Assembly: GCA_963966185.1 (NCBI GenBank)
Contig: CAWZYM010000045.1
Span: 425,001-489,000, forward strand
Direction of reading: 5' to 3'
Source of the DNA: Rhabditoides inermis
Taxonomy: Eukaryota > Nematoda > Chromadorea > Rhabditida > Rhabditidae
Length of the DNA: 64,000 bases
Positions 35,571 through 49,830 of this stretch are shown here, piece by piece. Within the stretch, counting starts at the first letter, position 1, and every line of letters starts with the position of its first letter. The notes under the pieces are model-generated. The model had not been told where the DNA came from and did not search any database. It saw nothing but the letters and a program-made list of their open reading frames with translations. The position numbers were made by a program, and so were the translations under genes.

Positions 35571-35763
35571 AATATATGATTTTACATAGAAAAGACATTG
35601 GAATTGTAAATTTTCCCATCAGCATTACCTAAACTCTTTTTTGCAAATTTTATACAATTTTGGACTCAACAAGGTGAGTGAACTGTTGGATTTCTTTTAA
35701 AAAATGTTTTGTGGTTCATGTTAATGTAGATAGATTTATATGAAATCCAATAAAAGTACATTC

Positions 35764-36065
35764 ATTATCTTTTAAAAGGACTTCCGTAAGAGAAGAGTTT
35801 GTGTTACTCAACGTAATGCAACAAAAGCTCATGCATTGTATCAATCGAAATAGTACACAAACCTGCTCCAATAGTTCAACAAGTTATATATAATCGATCG
35901 GATACCGAAATCAATTTCCCGACATACAACATTTGCTCGCATTAGTTTTTATTGCAGAAAGAGCAGGTTTGTTTATTATTTCGATTGATACAATGCATGA
36001 GCTTTTGTTGCATTACGTTGAGTAACACAAACTCTTCTCTTACGGAAGTCCTTTTAAAAGATAAT
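35764..36065. mobile_element. Long-arm foldback element 2
   Basis: 105-bp arms (35764-35868 and 35961-36065) are reverse complements with about two mismatches, around a 92-bp spacer. Inner arm end gagcaggtttgtttatta, internal catgagcttttgttg and outer attatcttttaaaagg. Shares gaaagagcaggtttgttt and gcttttgttg with element 1 at 4405-4782. No ORF. Confidence 0.85.
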
Positions 36066-37299
36066 CTCCTTTCCACTATACCACTATACGATCCTGAGAC
36101 GCTACACAAATTGAATTAGTGTCATGGTACCCCAGTAGAGAAATCGCCAACTCCCACCCACCACATCACCAATATCGCTACAATCACGTTCCCATTGTTC
36201 CTATAAACACCAACCCGAAAAATCTCATATGATCAAGTCTACGATATAGCATTTACATGCGATTTGTTATGATATGGATGGTTTTGCCTTGTGCTCGCCT
36301 CGCGGCGTAGCAAGCGGTTCCCTCCGCCGCTCCACTTCCACCATCCAGGCGGGGTGATACCATTCCTCTATCTACGATGACACGTGCTTTATGCGATATC
36401 CTCTTTTTCTTTGGTTTTGAACGTTGATTATTGATGTGTGACGCAGATTGTTACTGTAATAAATTCATTCATTCAACTTTTCTCTCAACGGCTGGTCTCG
36501 TCGGATGCTCGTAGACAGCCCGCGATCCTTCATCCTTCATCTGGCTACTTTCGAGTCCATTGCGCACCATCGAGATTGGTTGATCAAACTGTGTTAGGAT
36601 GTGGTATAAAATTGAGTTAGGTACTAATCGAATATCGGAATAGCTCTATTCAGACTTGAAACAAAACTGAACAAAACTGAACAAAAATTGAACAAAACTT
36701 AGATATTTTCCTGAATAGGTTACCTATAAATCACACTTTGCTAAATAACTTCACGTAAATTCATACGTTTCATTGCAATTCAGTAAATGATGCGCATTTA
36801 CATAATTCTTCCCTCTATCTGCGTAACTTCTCGCGCCCGAGATAATTGCTGGCGGGAGATCCACTATATGTGACGATATACTATATGTATATCGTGTCCT
36901 CTGATACACACATACTCCAAATTCTCGTAGCATTCACTTTCTCTCTCATCTTACATCCACACAGTCGAGTATTTTTTTGCTTCCGATTAGTTTCGCTCTC
37001 AATCTTTAAATTTGCTAGAATAAAACTCTTTTAATCTGTTCCGTACATGATCCATGAAGTTTGTCATGAATTCATATAATTTTATTCTCAAATTATACAT
37101 AATAAATTGCATACATGTATAAATTACTATGATACAATGAGAGAAGGCACCGTCTGAATGTTGTGTGTTGAGAAGGGATACATACAAGGGGCTGTTGCAC
37201 TCGGGATGGGAAAAGAGAGACCCTCGGACGACGGCGGGGATGGTCCGCTAGGAATCACGCGGGGACCAACAGGCGAGATGGTCCGCTAGTAGAGAGCCA
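36066..37299. other. No gene recognised
   Basis: AT-rich sequence between the foldback element and the 3' end of the GILT gene. A short tandem repeat acaaaactgaacaaa lies near 36662-36696. Nothing else stands out. Confidence 0.4.
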
Positions 37300-39152
<1,853 letters not shown>

Positions 39153-42100
39153 GTCTGCAAGGGGACAGTGAGCAGGGCGGAACGAACACCACACACTGCG
39201 TCTCAAGTACCACGGACGGAAGACGAGGGTGGGAGGGAGGGAGGGAGGGAGGGAGGGAGGGGAGGGGAGGGAGGGAGGGGAGGGGTGGATGGTTGGATAT
39301 GCGCGTGACGCAACAGGTTTGCACGGGAAGAAAGCGACACCACCCCGGAAAGCGAGAGGACTGTCAAGGACGCGCATCCATTAGGCATACTGGAGAGTAG
39401 AGAGAATACGATACGACCACCCGACCTAACCATACTCTTTACGAGGTATGCATGTGAGAGATTAGGGTCGAGGTAGTAAGCGCAGTGGGAGGAATGCGGG
39501 GGAGGACGCGGAAAGAAGAGCGCCCTCGATTGCAAACTGCGCGCACGCGGAAAAAGGAGCAGTGCAGGTGCAGGTGTTGGGAGGAGAGAGTGTGGGTATA
39601 AGGGGATGGGTGGCATCGATCCATCACTGTCCACCAGCCACTGCCCGCCAGCCATGCATTGTGCAATGTGCGGGGGCGGAGTCGCGCGATCCATGATCAG
39701 ACACGACGATGACAGGAACTAACACAACATCCATCCCCTCTCCTCTCCCCTTCCCAAAACGAGCAGTGGAGATGCTATCGGGGGGAAAGCAGGAGTAAGA
39801 CACGGAACTGTACAATGAGAGGGAGGGTGTGGAATGCACGTCCGCCCGCTTTCGCTCTTCCCCAACACTTAAATAATGATTATACAATGAGAGAAGTGGT
39901 GTGAGTGATGAGTGGCGCGTCGGCTCGCGCATACACACACATACATACAATGCACAAAGAGAGCACAGTGCGGGACCAGACATGTGTCCACTGCAACACA
40001 GCTACCAACCAACACATCCACGCCCTTTCTACAGTCACCCAAACGGCAATATCCGTTTATGTTTTGGGTGGTGACGTCACGTGTGCACTTGTGCAGTTCT
40101 CTCGCAAACTGCAGCTCTTTCCAGGTCACATATGCCAACCGAGAAAAGACCAGGCCATGATTTGTGTGTTTCTTTGCTTTCCGGTCTCCGCTTCTCATAT
40201 CCCAACCAGGTATCGCATGATATGCATTCAAATTCATTTGAAACGACAAGGTCATTGTGGTTTGAGAGAAATGAAATGAAATGGCAGGTAGATGGAAGGG
40301 AAAGGGGAAAGTGAGTGGGGCTGATCGTGGGATTAGGAGAGTGAGAGGATGCACAGCGGGAATGCACTCACTCACTCACTCACTCACTCGCTCGCTCACT
40401 CACTCCAGTAGCTCTCACTACAAAACAAGTTCCGCTAGGATACAGCATTTCACAGTTCCGCCTATCTACAGTTCGAGTCTGTCTACGGAAAGAAGGGAAA
40501 GGGGCGAATTGGAAAGGGAGAGTGAGAGTAGACAGTAAAAACTACTATAGAAATCAGAGGCGGCGGAAAAGAAAACTTTTGGTTCTTCCCTTACATTGAT
40601 TACGTATGCAGTATGCACTATGTACTAATTGATTTCCGTTACAGAGAAGAGCAAACTTAGTAATTAAAAAAAAATCTTTTTTCTAGTAGTAGAAAAAGTA
40701 GTCCTTGTTTTGTTCTGTTTTTAGCCGATTGAATGGGGGTCCTTGACGAGACCAAGGTAGTGTTCTTGAATTACTACTTGGGCAGGGAAATGCAGGAGGG
40801 TAATAGGGTGCCGTTGGGCGTGTTCCGTTCTCTGCACCGCACGGACTGATGGGTGCACTTTGCCTTCGCGAGAGAGGCCTCCGAACGGGGTTCAAACCTA
40901 GAGACGACAACAACGCGGTATCCACTCAGCCGCCACCAGATACATATAACATATATAATACGTATACATTGCAACATAATATTTTTGTTCAGTATATGTT
41001 ATATTATACGAATATTCATGTCCCCCTTTCATGTTCATGTCAATCACATATCTTTTTTTCCAAATACGGTTTGTCTTTTACTTCGCGATTATCACTTCAG
41101 GTTGTGCAAAACAAGAAGCCACGTCTCCAAGGAATCCACACGCCCACACACGAGGATGACAGTGTGTTTGAATGCAGACACGATCCACCATCCCGCCCCC
41201 TCCACCCACACTCACCTGCCATGTGTCCGACACGAGACGAGACAACATTCCATTCCTGCATCCACCACTCCCGAAATCCATACACTCTCACCCCAGGGAA
41301 CAGAACTCTCCCGGAGTGACGGGAGCACACAAAAGAACATACTCACTTCTCAAACATCACTTCACATCACTATCCCACTTCACACATCGCTACATTATGT
41401 AATTATGTTCTGGTGTCTAATTCACATGGCACGCGTGTTTTCGAAATGAGTTGTTAAAATTGCAGAAACGAACTGGGGTATGTAGTCTAGTAGCGCCTGC
41501 GAGAGCGGGAGAGGGAGAGAGAAAAGGAGAGGACGTCACTATTCTGTTTGAGGGCTTCGAGAGAACGTGAGTTGATGTCTTTTCAGGCGGTGTCCTCTGT
41601 AAATCGAGTAAACACAATAGAGGAGATTGAATCTTTCATTTTGTCTCCCGCTTCCACTGCCACTTCCACTCAACGAAGCCCCCTCTCTCACACAATTATG
41701 CCATGTTGGACACCCGGGATAATGACTCCCCCTCTTTCATCCCCCTCTCCAACTGTCTCCCTGCGAGTGCCCGATTATCAAAGAACCCGTCACTAAATAT
41801 ACCGGGCGAGTTTATGTGCGAGCCATTGTATGGGGAAGATGTGTATGAAAACAAAGCGCGAGTTGATTGCATTGTCTCCACACTCCCGTCGCCTCCCCTC
41901 GTCATTCGCCGTACAACCCAATTTCCCACTCTCTCCCTCCCTCCCTCCCTCCCTCCCTCCCTCCCTCCCATCCCCTCCATTCACACTATCGCTTATATGG
42001 ACAATACCTAGCGAATATGCAAAACAGAGTTCGTAGAGTGAGTGAATAGCTCATAGCTAATTACCCCTACTCATTTGGACCTCATCCATCTGGAAGCCAG

Positions 42101-42412
42101 TCTGCCGTGACAGCGTCAGCCCCCGCTGTTCCCCAACCCACTCCCCAGTATGACAACACACGCCGATCACATCGCTTGCATAACAAACACCCTCATTTAT
42201 TGTAGTGTGAAGGGACGGTGCGGGTCGGCAGAAGCTGCCTGCCAGCACACAACACACACACTCTGATATGAACACACAAATAGAAGACATTGGATGGTGC
42301 GCAACGCACGGCGAATACATGCTCTCTCATCAAACACACTCGCTCGCTAACCGGACGACACTCGATGGCACTGCGGGGGGCGGGGCTAGAGGGGCGGGGC
42401 GTGCGCGGGCGC
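39153..42412. other. Intergenic region between GILT and pdf-1
   Basis: No convincing coding exon was found. It holds GGGA repeats (39229-39290), CACT repeats (40366-40395), CCCT repeats (41930-41969), a tRNA-like SINE candidate (about 40690-40940) and a GC-box-like stretch (42375-42400). It may contain the promoter of the GILT gene. Confidence 0.5.
40690..40940 (-). repeat. SINE-like element with tRNA-type promoter boxes
   Basis: On the minus strand, ggcggctgagtggataccgc (about 40917-40936) resembles an A box of a Ser/Leu-type tRNA and aggtttgaaccccg (about 40886-40899) is a good B box, followed by about 200 bp of unrelated body and an AT-rich end. Head-then-body layout suggests a tRNA-derived SINE; a second copy was not found in the window. 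Confidence 0.4.
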
Positions 42413-43445
42413 TCACCGCCGGCCGGCCGACGACAGCTTGTTGAGGTTCATTCCGAGGAGTCCGTTGATGAGTTCTGCATTGGATCGCTTTCCGACGGCC
42501 GATAGCTTGGACAGATCCATCCCTATCAGCCCGTTGATCAGCTCTGCATTCGAACGCTTCGCCATAGGCAGATCGTCGTACAGTTGGTACTGAAACGGGA
42601 GACGATGAGGAAGGAGAAGGAAGGGGGAAGGAGGAGAAGGAGCAGGAAGGAGGAGAAGGAGCAGGGGAGACGCAACAATTCATTTCCCCCAGATTGCGCC
42701 TCCCTCTCTTTCCACACACAGAGAGCAATACCTCTCCGGTCAGACGTAATGAAATTAGATAGATTAGCGCCTGCCTGAGAGATGGAAGAGATTGGGGGAA
42801 TAGAAAGGCAGAGAGGAGGAAGGAGAGGGAGAGAGGAGGGAGAGAGGAGGGAGAGAGGAGGAAGAGGAGGAAAGAGAGGAAGGGCAACTCTCTCACATGC
42901 AATTGTCAACACCACATACACACAACGCTGGTGTGATTCGGCCGGCTCTAGGACACTGATTACGGCTCTCTCGGAGGAGTCGTCACGAGACAAGAGAGAG
43001 GGGGAGGGAGGGAGGGAGGGAGAGAGGGAGGGAGAGGGGACAGAGGGAGAGGGAGAGGGAGGGAGGGAGGAGGGAGGGAGAGAGGGAGGGAGAGAGGGAG
43101 GGAGAGGGGACAGAGGGAGGGGGAGAGGGGAGGGAGGGAGGGAGGGAGAGAGGGAGGGAGAGGGGACAGAGGGAGGGGGAGAGGGAGGGAGGGAGGGAGG
43201 GAGGGAGGGAGAGAGGGAGGGAGAGGGGACAGAGGGAGGGGGAGAGGGGAGGGAGGGAGGGAGGGAGGGAGGGAGGGGGGAGGGAGGGAGGGAGGGAAGG
43301 AGGGAGGGAGAAGAGGGAAGGCATTATCCCATCATCATTATCGGCTGGTCGGAATAATTCAACCCAAGACATAAAAGGCTTCTCTCCGGCACATGCTACG
43401 CGCACTCATGACATGACACTCTCCCAGCACCGAGCAATGACCGAC

Positions 43446-43490
<45 letters not shown>

Positions 43491-43697
43491 GAGCAACCTA
43501 CTCGTAAGCGGAGATGGACCACCCACGGCTTGGACAAAAGTACTCGAGTATGTGGGAAACACTTGAACAGACTGAACACAGAGAGTGCGAACGCATGTTT
43601 ATGGAAGGAGGGGGAGGGAATACCTGGTTGTACATGGGGTGGCGATGGCGAGTGCGCAGAGGGAGAGGAGGGCGAGGAGTGCTGACAGGGGAGACAT
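42413..43697 (-). CDS. pdf-1: Pigment-dispersing-factor neuropeptide precursor
   Basis: Secreted precursor of two amidated PDF peptides, ligands of a class B GPCR that control locomotion and arousal in nematodes. Exons (minus order): 43697-43624, 42774-42732, 42589-42413; 97 aa. Residues 1-20 are a signal peptide (MSPLSALLALLSLCALAIA). The last exon encodes two tandem peptides: KR-SNAELINGLIGMDLSKLSAV-G-KR and SNAELINGLLGMNLNKLSSA-G-RR-stop; each has a dibasic site and a Gly amide donor. The 43-nt middle exon was chosen because it has good splice sites and is the length needed to restore phase; it encodes a linker QALIYLISLRLTGE. The last exon is certain, the first likely, the middle one tentative. 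Intron 1 is packed with GGGA/GA repeats. Confidence 0.9.
42990..43318. repeat. GGGA/GAGG purine repeat tract with an internal higher-order repeat
   Basis: Units of the type gagagggagggagaggggac agagggagg recur about every 55-75 bp inside a 330-bp purine tract in pdf-1 intron 1. Confidence 0.85.
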
Positions 43698-44003
43698 GGG
43701 TGGGGAGAGGACGAGTGGCGAGCGACGCGCCACCCTCCCTTATATCCCCCTCCCCTCCCCTCCCTCTGCCACGCCCACAACGGATACGGTACACTGCGCG
43801 CACACACTGCAGGCAGAGGCACATCGAAGAGAAGAGACACAAGAAACACACATGCAAACGACAATCAACACATGGAGAGAAAGAAAGAGAGAGACTAATC
43901 AGTGCGTAAGTGGGGCGGGCATTATGCGGCCTATCATAGCTGCAATGGGTCATTGTGATGAAGCAGCAATCAGATCTAAGGGGCGGGGCGTGGTTGGGCG
44001 GAA

Positions 44004-45547
44004 CTAGAGGGGCCGGCCAGGCGCGCGCGAGTTGCGCAGTTTCTCCAGTCGACTCTGCAGGTGCTTGTTCGTCTCCTTCTGCTCGTCCAGGGCGTTCTCC
44101 CGATCGCGCAACTGAAAAACAACAACATCCCTCTCACTTCCAGTTATGCTGTATGAGTATGACGTCTTTCTCTCTCTCTCTCTCTCTCTTATTTCTTGTG
44201 TTGTTGTGAATCGCAGGCTCAATTGTGGCAAGGTGCAAGTGAATCATGACGAGAGGCTGTCCAACGAAAAAGAAGAGTGCTGCGTCTTCCTTCCTCACCC
44301 CTTCCCTCCTTCCCTTCCAGAGACTACGGGAGACAGTCAAATAAGCATGCTTAGAGGAGAGGAGGAAGCGACATTCGGAAACACTCAATCGACACGTAAG
44401 TAGCACTAGTCCACCCATTATTTCTTCCCATGTCTCATTTACGATATCTGGTCAGAAAGAAGAAATACGCAATCTCTGCCAAAATAGAAGAAAGAGAAGA
44501 AAGGTGGGAGAAAAGTGCAAGTCGGAATAGCTGACGCACATTGTTTGAATGAGAGAAGGGGAGATGGGCTCGACACTGGCACGGGTGTATTGGGGGTGGG
44601 GGGATTGTGTTGGTGATAATCGAGTGAGCCAAACACAACACATGCTCCTCACTCAATGCGGCAGACGACGACTGCGAGCAGAACAATCCCAAACACCACA
44701 CAATACATCTATGCTAATGCAATATCCCCCCTCTTCTTCCCTCTCCAGCTCCTTGCTTGTTCTTGTACAATACTGTAGTGTGGGCAAGGCAGCTGCATGC
44801 ATAGCAGCCAGCCGCCGGTGACACCACATAACAAGCACTCAATCCATTGAATCATGGAAAGCAAGTGTGGGGAGAGAGCGTGGCATCTCTGTTCGATCAT
44901 CGACAGGGCTGCACGCAGGCGGCGACTCATAATCCCAGCGGCCGCCGCGTCTTCTCCCACCCCATACAAGCCTCATCCGACAAGCCAGTGTGGGAACGGA
45001 ACACGCATGGCTGGGGAAGAGGCAGGACGGGGCAAGGGAAGGGAGGAAGGGAGGAAGGGAGGAAGGGAGGAAGGGAGGGGGGAGGCGGGACAAGAGACGC
45101 GTGACCCGCCAATGCTGGTGGAAGCGCACGGATAAGCTGCATTCCTCGGAACTCTGCCCAGTGGACGACGCGAGCACGACGCACGCGCACTCACTCACAC
45201 ACAACACACATGAGTCATGCACTCATCTCACCGAACGGCCTTCCACCCTCATCGCCCCCTTTCCCTCTCTATGAGAAGAACACACAAGTCGCCCGACAGG
45301 CATCAAATGACGCCCTTCCACTTTCAATCAAGACGCCATAGAGACGTGGTGTGAAGAAGGAAGGGACAGTCTTGTCTTGTGCGGTCAACAACGCTCAAAT
45401 TCAACACCCAATAGACAACCAGGGATTACTGTGCAATTTCACGCGGACACTCTTGGGACAACCTGCCGGTAAGCCACCCCAGCCAGCCTAATGCATCTCC
45501 ATTTCCAGATGACGTCTCCCTTGCTCTCCCTCCTGTGCCTCTCTCTC

Positions 45548-45584
<37 letters not shown>

Positions 45585-46242
45585 CTGTCTCGCCCCCTCA
45601 CATCCTTCTTGAGTGTCCTGTTCTGGCCCTTCAGCTCGTCCAGGTCCTTCTCAGCAGTCTCTGCCTGCAGCCTGTACCTCTTCATCTGGCCCTCGATGCG
45701 GATCATCTGCAACCACAGTACATGACGGATCCGGAGGGGGGGGGGGGCGCACCGTTCCCTGGTGGGTCGTGTTCTCTCGCTCCGCGTCTTGCAGCTTCGT
45801 TTTCAGCTCTGCCAGTTGCTTCGCCGCGTCCTCTCAAATGGCAAGCAATGATGAATGGAGCAAAGAAATGGAAAGAAGAAGCTATGATAGAGCCCATCCA
45901 ATCGGACGACCGCCCAACCACATTACAATACAATCAGCTGTTATGCCCATTAATTTCCCATCCCTCACTCCTCGCATTATCGCATCTCAATCGCTCTGTG
46001 TTTTGCGTTAGACAAAAATGAAAAGAGGCATATTAGAACACGTACACGTATATATGAGAGCAATTAGAGTGGAGTGGAGCAAGAGTGAGTGTGAACAGCC
46101 AAAGCACTGATTGTTATGCCACGCTCTCACTCCTCACTCAAAACACACATAGATACAAACAAATACTCAAGTACTCAGAGTCACTTCCTTCAGGCAGTCT
46201 CAAGGTGAGATGTCTGAACAAGGAGAGAGTGAATACGATAAC

Positions 46243-46274
<32 letters not shown>

Positions 46275-46656
46275 AGAGAGAGGAGAGGAGAGGAGTAAGC
46301 AACCGAAGGAGCACCACACGTTATGAGAACACACACAATTCGACTACACGACGACAAACTCACTCAGTTGTAGTTCCAATTCGGCAACTTCTGCAGGTAT
46401 ATAGTCAGTGAGTCACTCGATCACTCGTTCCATTCATCCATCCATGCCACACTCGCATGCTTGTCCGTCTTTCATCGTGTCCCCCTCCCTCTTACCACTT
46501 CTTCCCTTCCCCCACCCTCCCTCACTGTTCGCATCGTCGTCTCTGCTTCCAGCAGATGAGTGATTCGAGTGGTCGACCCTTTGACGACGAGCATACAACT
46601 GCTGCTCCATCTCCTCGTAGTCCGCACGCATCTTCTTGTTCTGCAACACACCAGCC

Positions 46657-46687
<31 letters not shown>

Positions 46688-47677
46688 TCATTCTCTCTCT
46701 CCCTAACGGAGCCACTTGGTCTCATTACTGACATCATGAGGAGGGGTGCGCAGGCGCGGCACACTCGCGCATTCTCCTCCCAAGTCATCGGCCATTCCCT
46801 CTACTATCCCTGCCCTCTTCCGCCCACTCCCATTATCCTCCCCCCTCTCCTCCCACCGTGTCCACGAGTCGTCGTATCTTCTCATCCAGACTCGCCCCTC
46901 CGGCAACTGCCTTCTCCACCATTTTCACCGTTGCCGCAGTGAACAGAACGGGACCAGCCTTCCTGCAACCAAACATCTCCATCATCCACTGTCGCACTTC
47001 ACGTCTATGCTTACCACAACCGCACAACCCCTCATATCTTCCTACCCTATCTCATTTCTATCGTCTTCTATTCGAGATGCGCAGAAAAAGACAAGTGACC
47101 GGCACACAACAATCAACAGTCAGGGCTGGAGCAGACAGGAGGGTAGGGGATGATGAGATATGCAACTGCACTCACTAACTCATACCACTCCCAGAAGGGA
47201 GAGGGGGGTCGTTACCCTCACCACTCACTCTCGGACGCTCGGAAACACGCACTCCTATTCAGGTGACAGAGAGGGCGATAGACACTCCGGGGCTAATCAC
47301 ATTACTTAGACAAGAAAAAGAAAGTAACCCCGCGAGTGGAGTGGAGAAGGGGGAGTGGATTCGAGTGGATTCGACGCGGTGGCCGAGTCCATCAATCCAT
47401 CTATGTTCGTCATCCACTCACTCGCACCAACAACAGTGGACACTCACAAAGGGATGGAAGAGGAACTGCTATCCGAGGAAAGCTGCGAGTTCTCCTCTTG
47501 CTCCTGCTCCACCAACACCAGACCGTGCTCCTGCAAAGCAACCTCTCTCCCCCTCTCTCACCCCAGCCTACCTGTATCAGCTGATCTCTTGCCGCGATCT
47601 CCGCCTTGAGTCCATTCTGCGTCGCCATCAGGCCATCAATGTTCCGTTTCAACAATTTCACTTCCTGTAATCAAATG

Positions 47678-47717
<40 letters not shown>

Positions 47718-48913
47718 GAGAGCGTAGTACGTACACTTGTCAGGTCTCGCGACTCCCTGTTAGCCTGATTGAGCAGCACCTCTTTCTCCTCCAATTCGTC
47801 CTTCAGAAGATCGATCTACAACACATTCATATCCACTCTGTTTACGCAAAATATTTGTCGATTTCATCATTTTCTCGTTGGGGGAAGTCGCCTCCGCGAA
47901 ACTAATAAAAAGAGTGGTAGAGGGGAGGCGGAGAGACAATCAAGGGGGCGGTTGCAGAAAAGAAGCGACAGGGCGACAAATGATGTGACGGGGAGTGAGG
48001 GGAGCAGGGAACGGCAAAAACACCACTGACAACTCCAATTCGACATGATGAATCGGCGAGTGAGTGAGAGTGGGCTAAGGGAAGCACACAAACCACACGT
48101 GGCATGAATGGGATCATAGATACCGAGGGAAGAGGGGGAGAGAGGGGGCGACCGACCTCATACAGGAGGGCCGACTTCTCGTTGTCGAGTTGCGAGTAGA
48201 GGTACATGGCCTGCTGGAACTTGTCCTCCAATTCCGTTACCTTTTCCTGAAAGCGCAATGCTTTGACAAGCCGTATATGAATATGATATGTAAAATCGAT
48301 ACAAGTCGATGTTGATTTTTCGCGTTATGTCGCGTCATCGCATGACAGCAAACCATCCATCCACACTCGAGCAAATCAAAACATGCACGGAAGAAAAAAG
48401 AAGAGTAGAAAGACATAGAACAGACGTGCAGCTGTCGGTTCGTGGCATCGTCGGGTTGCGAAGGGTGACCATTCGAGGTACTCTGAATAGATCAATACCA
48501 TGCAATGAACCAGCAAGCCAAGTCAATCACATCACACCCCACACACCGCACCACCACGGGGTTAGAACAATACAAGGGAATAAAATAAACACTCACCGCG
48601 TTGTCAAACTTGTACTGGTCAGCATCTTCCTTAAATCAGAAATCACGTATAAATGATGAAAAAATGAAATACCTCTACAATCTTCCTTTCTAGTTGTGTG
48701 AGTCGGATGGCCCTGGCCTCCTCGCGAGCCGCCCTCTTCTTGTTCATACGCTCCTCCGCCTGCAACACACATCAGTCCACACAGTCACACACGGCCACGT
48801 TGCCATCCATCCCACCAAGCACCCACATCTCTCGTGATCTTGTCGAGGACGCGTTCCTCGGCGGCGAGTGTCGAGATGGGCCGGCGACGCGCACTCGACG
48901 AGTACGACGACAT
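44004..48913 (-). CDS. LRRFIP1/2-family coiled-coil protein
   Basis: Homologue of the flightless-I/LRR-interacting proteins, cytoplasmic coiled-coil adaptors. Thirteen exons in minus order: 48913-48827, 48759-48673, 48629-48597, 48246-48157, 47815-47735, 47664-47572, 47530-47448, 46962-46857, 46640-46526, 46390-46364, 45832-45753, 45706-45602, 44111-44004; every phase agrees; 364 aa. Family landmarks in order: N-terminal [19 protein letters not shown] and [18 protein letters not shown], then [91 protein letters not shown] and the end [15 protein letters not shown]. Heptads dominate. The Met directly follows gtgcag, a probable trans-splice acceptor. It lies upstream of pdf-1 on the same strand. 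Confidence 0.9.
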
Positions 48914-49334
48914 CTGCACACAACATAAGAGATGAGCAAACGCATCAGTCCACACAGCTAACAGGCAATCACCAACAACACAACACACAACCACCGCCCC
49001 TTTCACCGCCATCAGCACGATCAAAGAAACGGATACGCGGATAATTGGAATGTGCAATACATGTTCAATCTTTGTAGTATCGTCAAATACGAGTGTTATT
49101 GATGATTACCAGTCGGAGTCGCGCCTACGGCTCCTGGTTATGTGGGGATGATTTCGCAATCACATGCCCTCGCTGAGAATGTGCCAACCCGGCGCGTCTC
49201 ACATGCTATCTACGACCTGGGGTATTTAGAGAGCGCCGCATCAGCGTCACTTACAGACAGATGGACATTGCGTTTTCTATATATTAGGATGATCAAGTAA
49301 TGGGGGAAGCTTATCAACACGTGAACCAGAATGC

Positions 49335-49369
<35 letters not shown>

Positions 49370-49830
49370 ATGATAGATGACTACCGAGTAAATTAAAATA
49401 CACACGCAATATTATATCGATTAATGTATACATTGAAAAAGAAATTGATGAATTGAGTGATTGATTGATTGAAGGTAGGAAGAATGTGCAGAACGTGAGC
49501 CGCTTATCCCGGCTGCGGACACTTGTCCCAGGGGGATCGATCGATCGATCAGTCGGGAAGAAAGATAGGGAGGGAGAGATGTAGGGAGAGAGGAGGGAGA
49601 TCGCGCACGAACAGCGAGAGAAAGCACTCACCACAGAACAGCAGACGGCTTGAACAGACCAGTATACTGTACCATTAAAAGAGCAACATTCTCTCAAATT
49701 GTTCGCGCCGAGAATTTTAGGCGCGAAATTCACATCGCGAAGTATGTGTCTGTCTGTTTTTGTGAGTTTTGTGAAATTCGTTCATTGTTAGTGGTTTTAT
49801 TTTATACAACTTTGTTCAGAACATACAAAG
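48914..49830. promoter_or_regulatory. Divergent intergenic region LRRFIP / rfc-2
   Basis: 917 bp between the two divergently transcribed genes. It contains a TATATA repeat (49328-49368) and a gatcgatcgatc run (49536-49550). No coding segment was recognised. Promoters of both genes must lie here or within it, an inference from layout. Confidence 0.5.

Noticed and set aside
42782..43405. Purine-repeat ORFs in the pdf-1 intron
   Set aside because: Low-complexity GGGA repeats; no splice support or domain.
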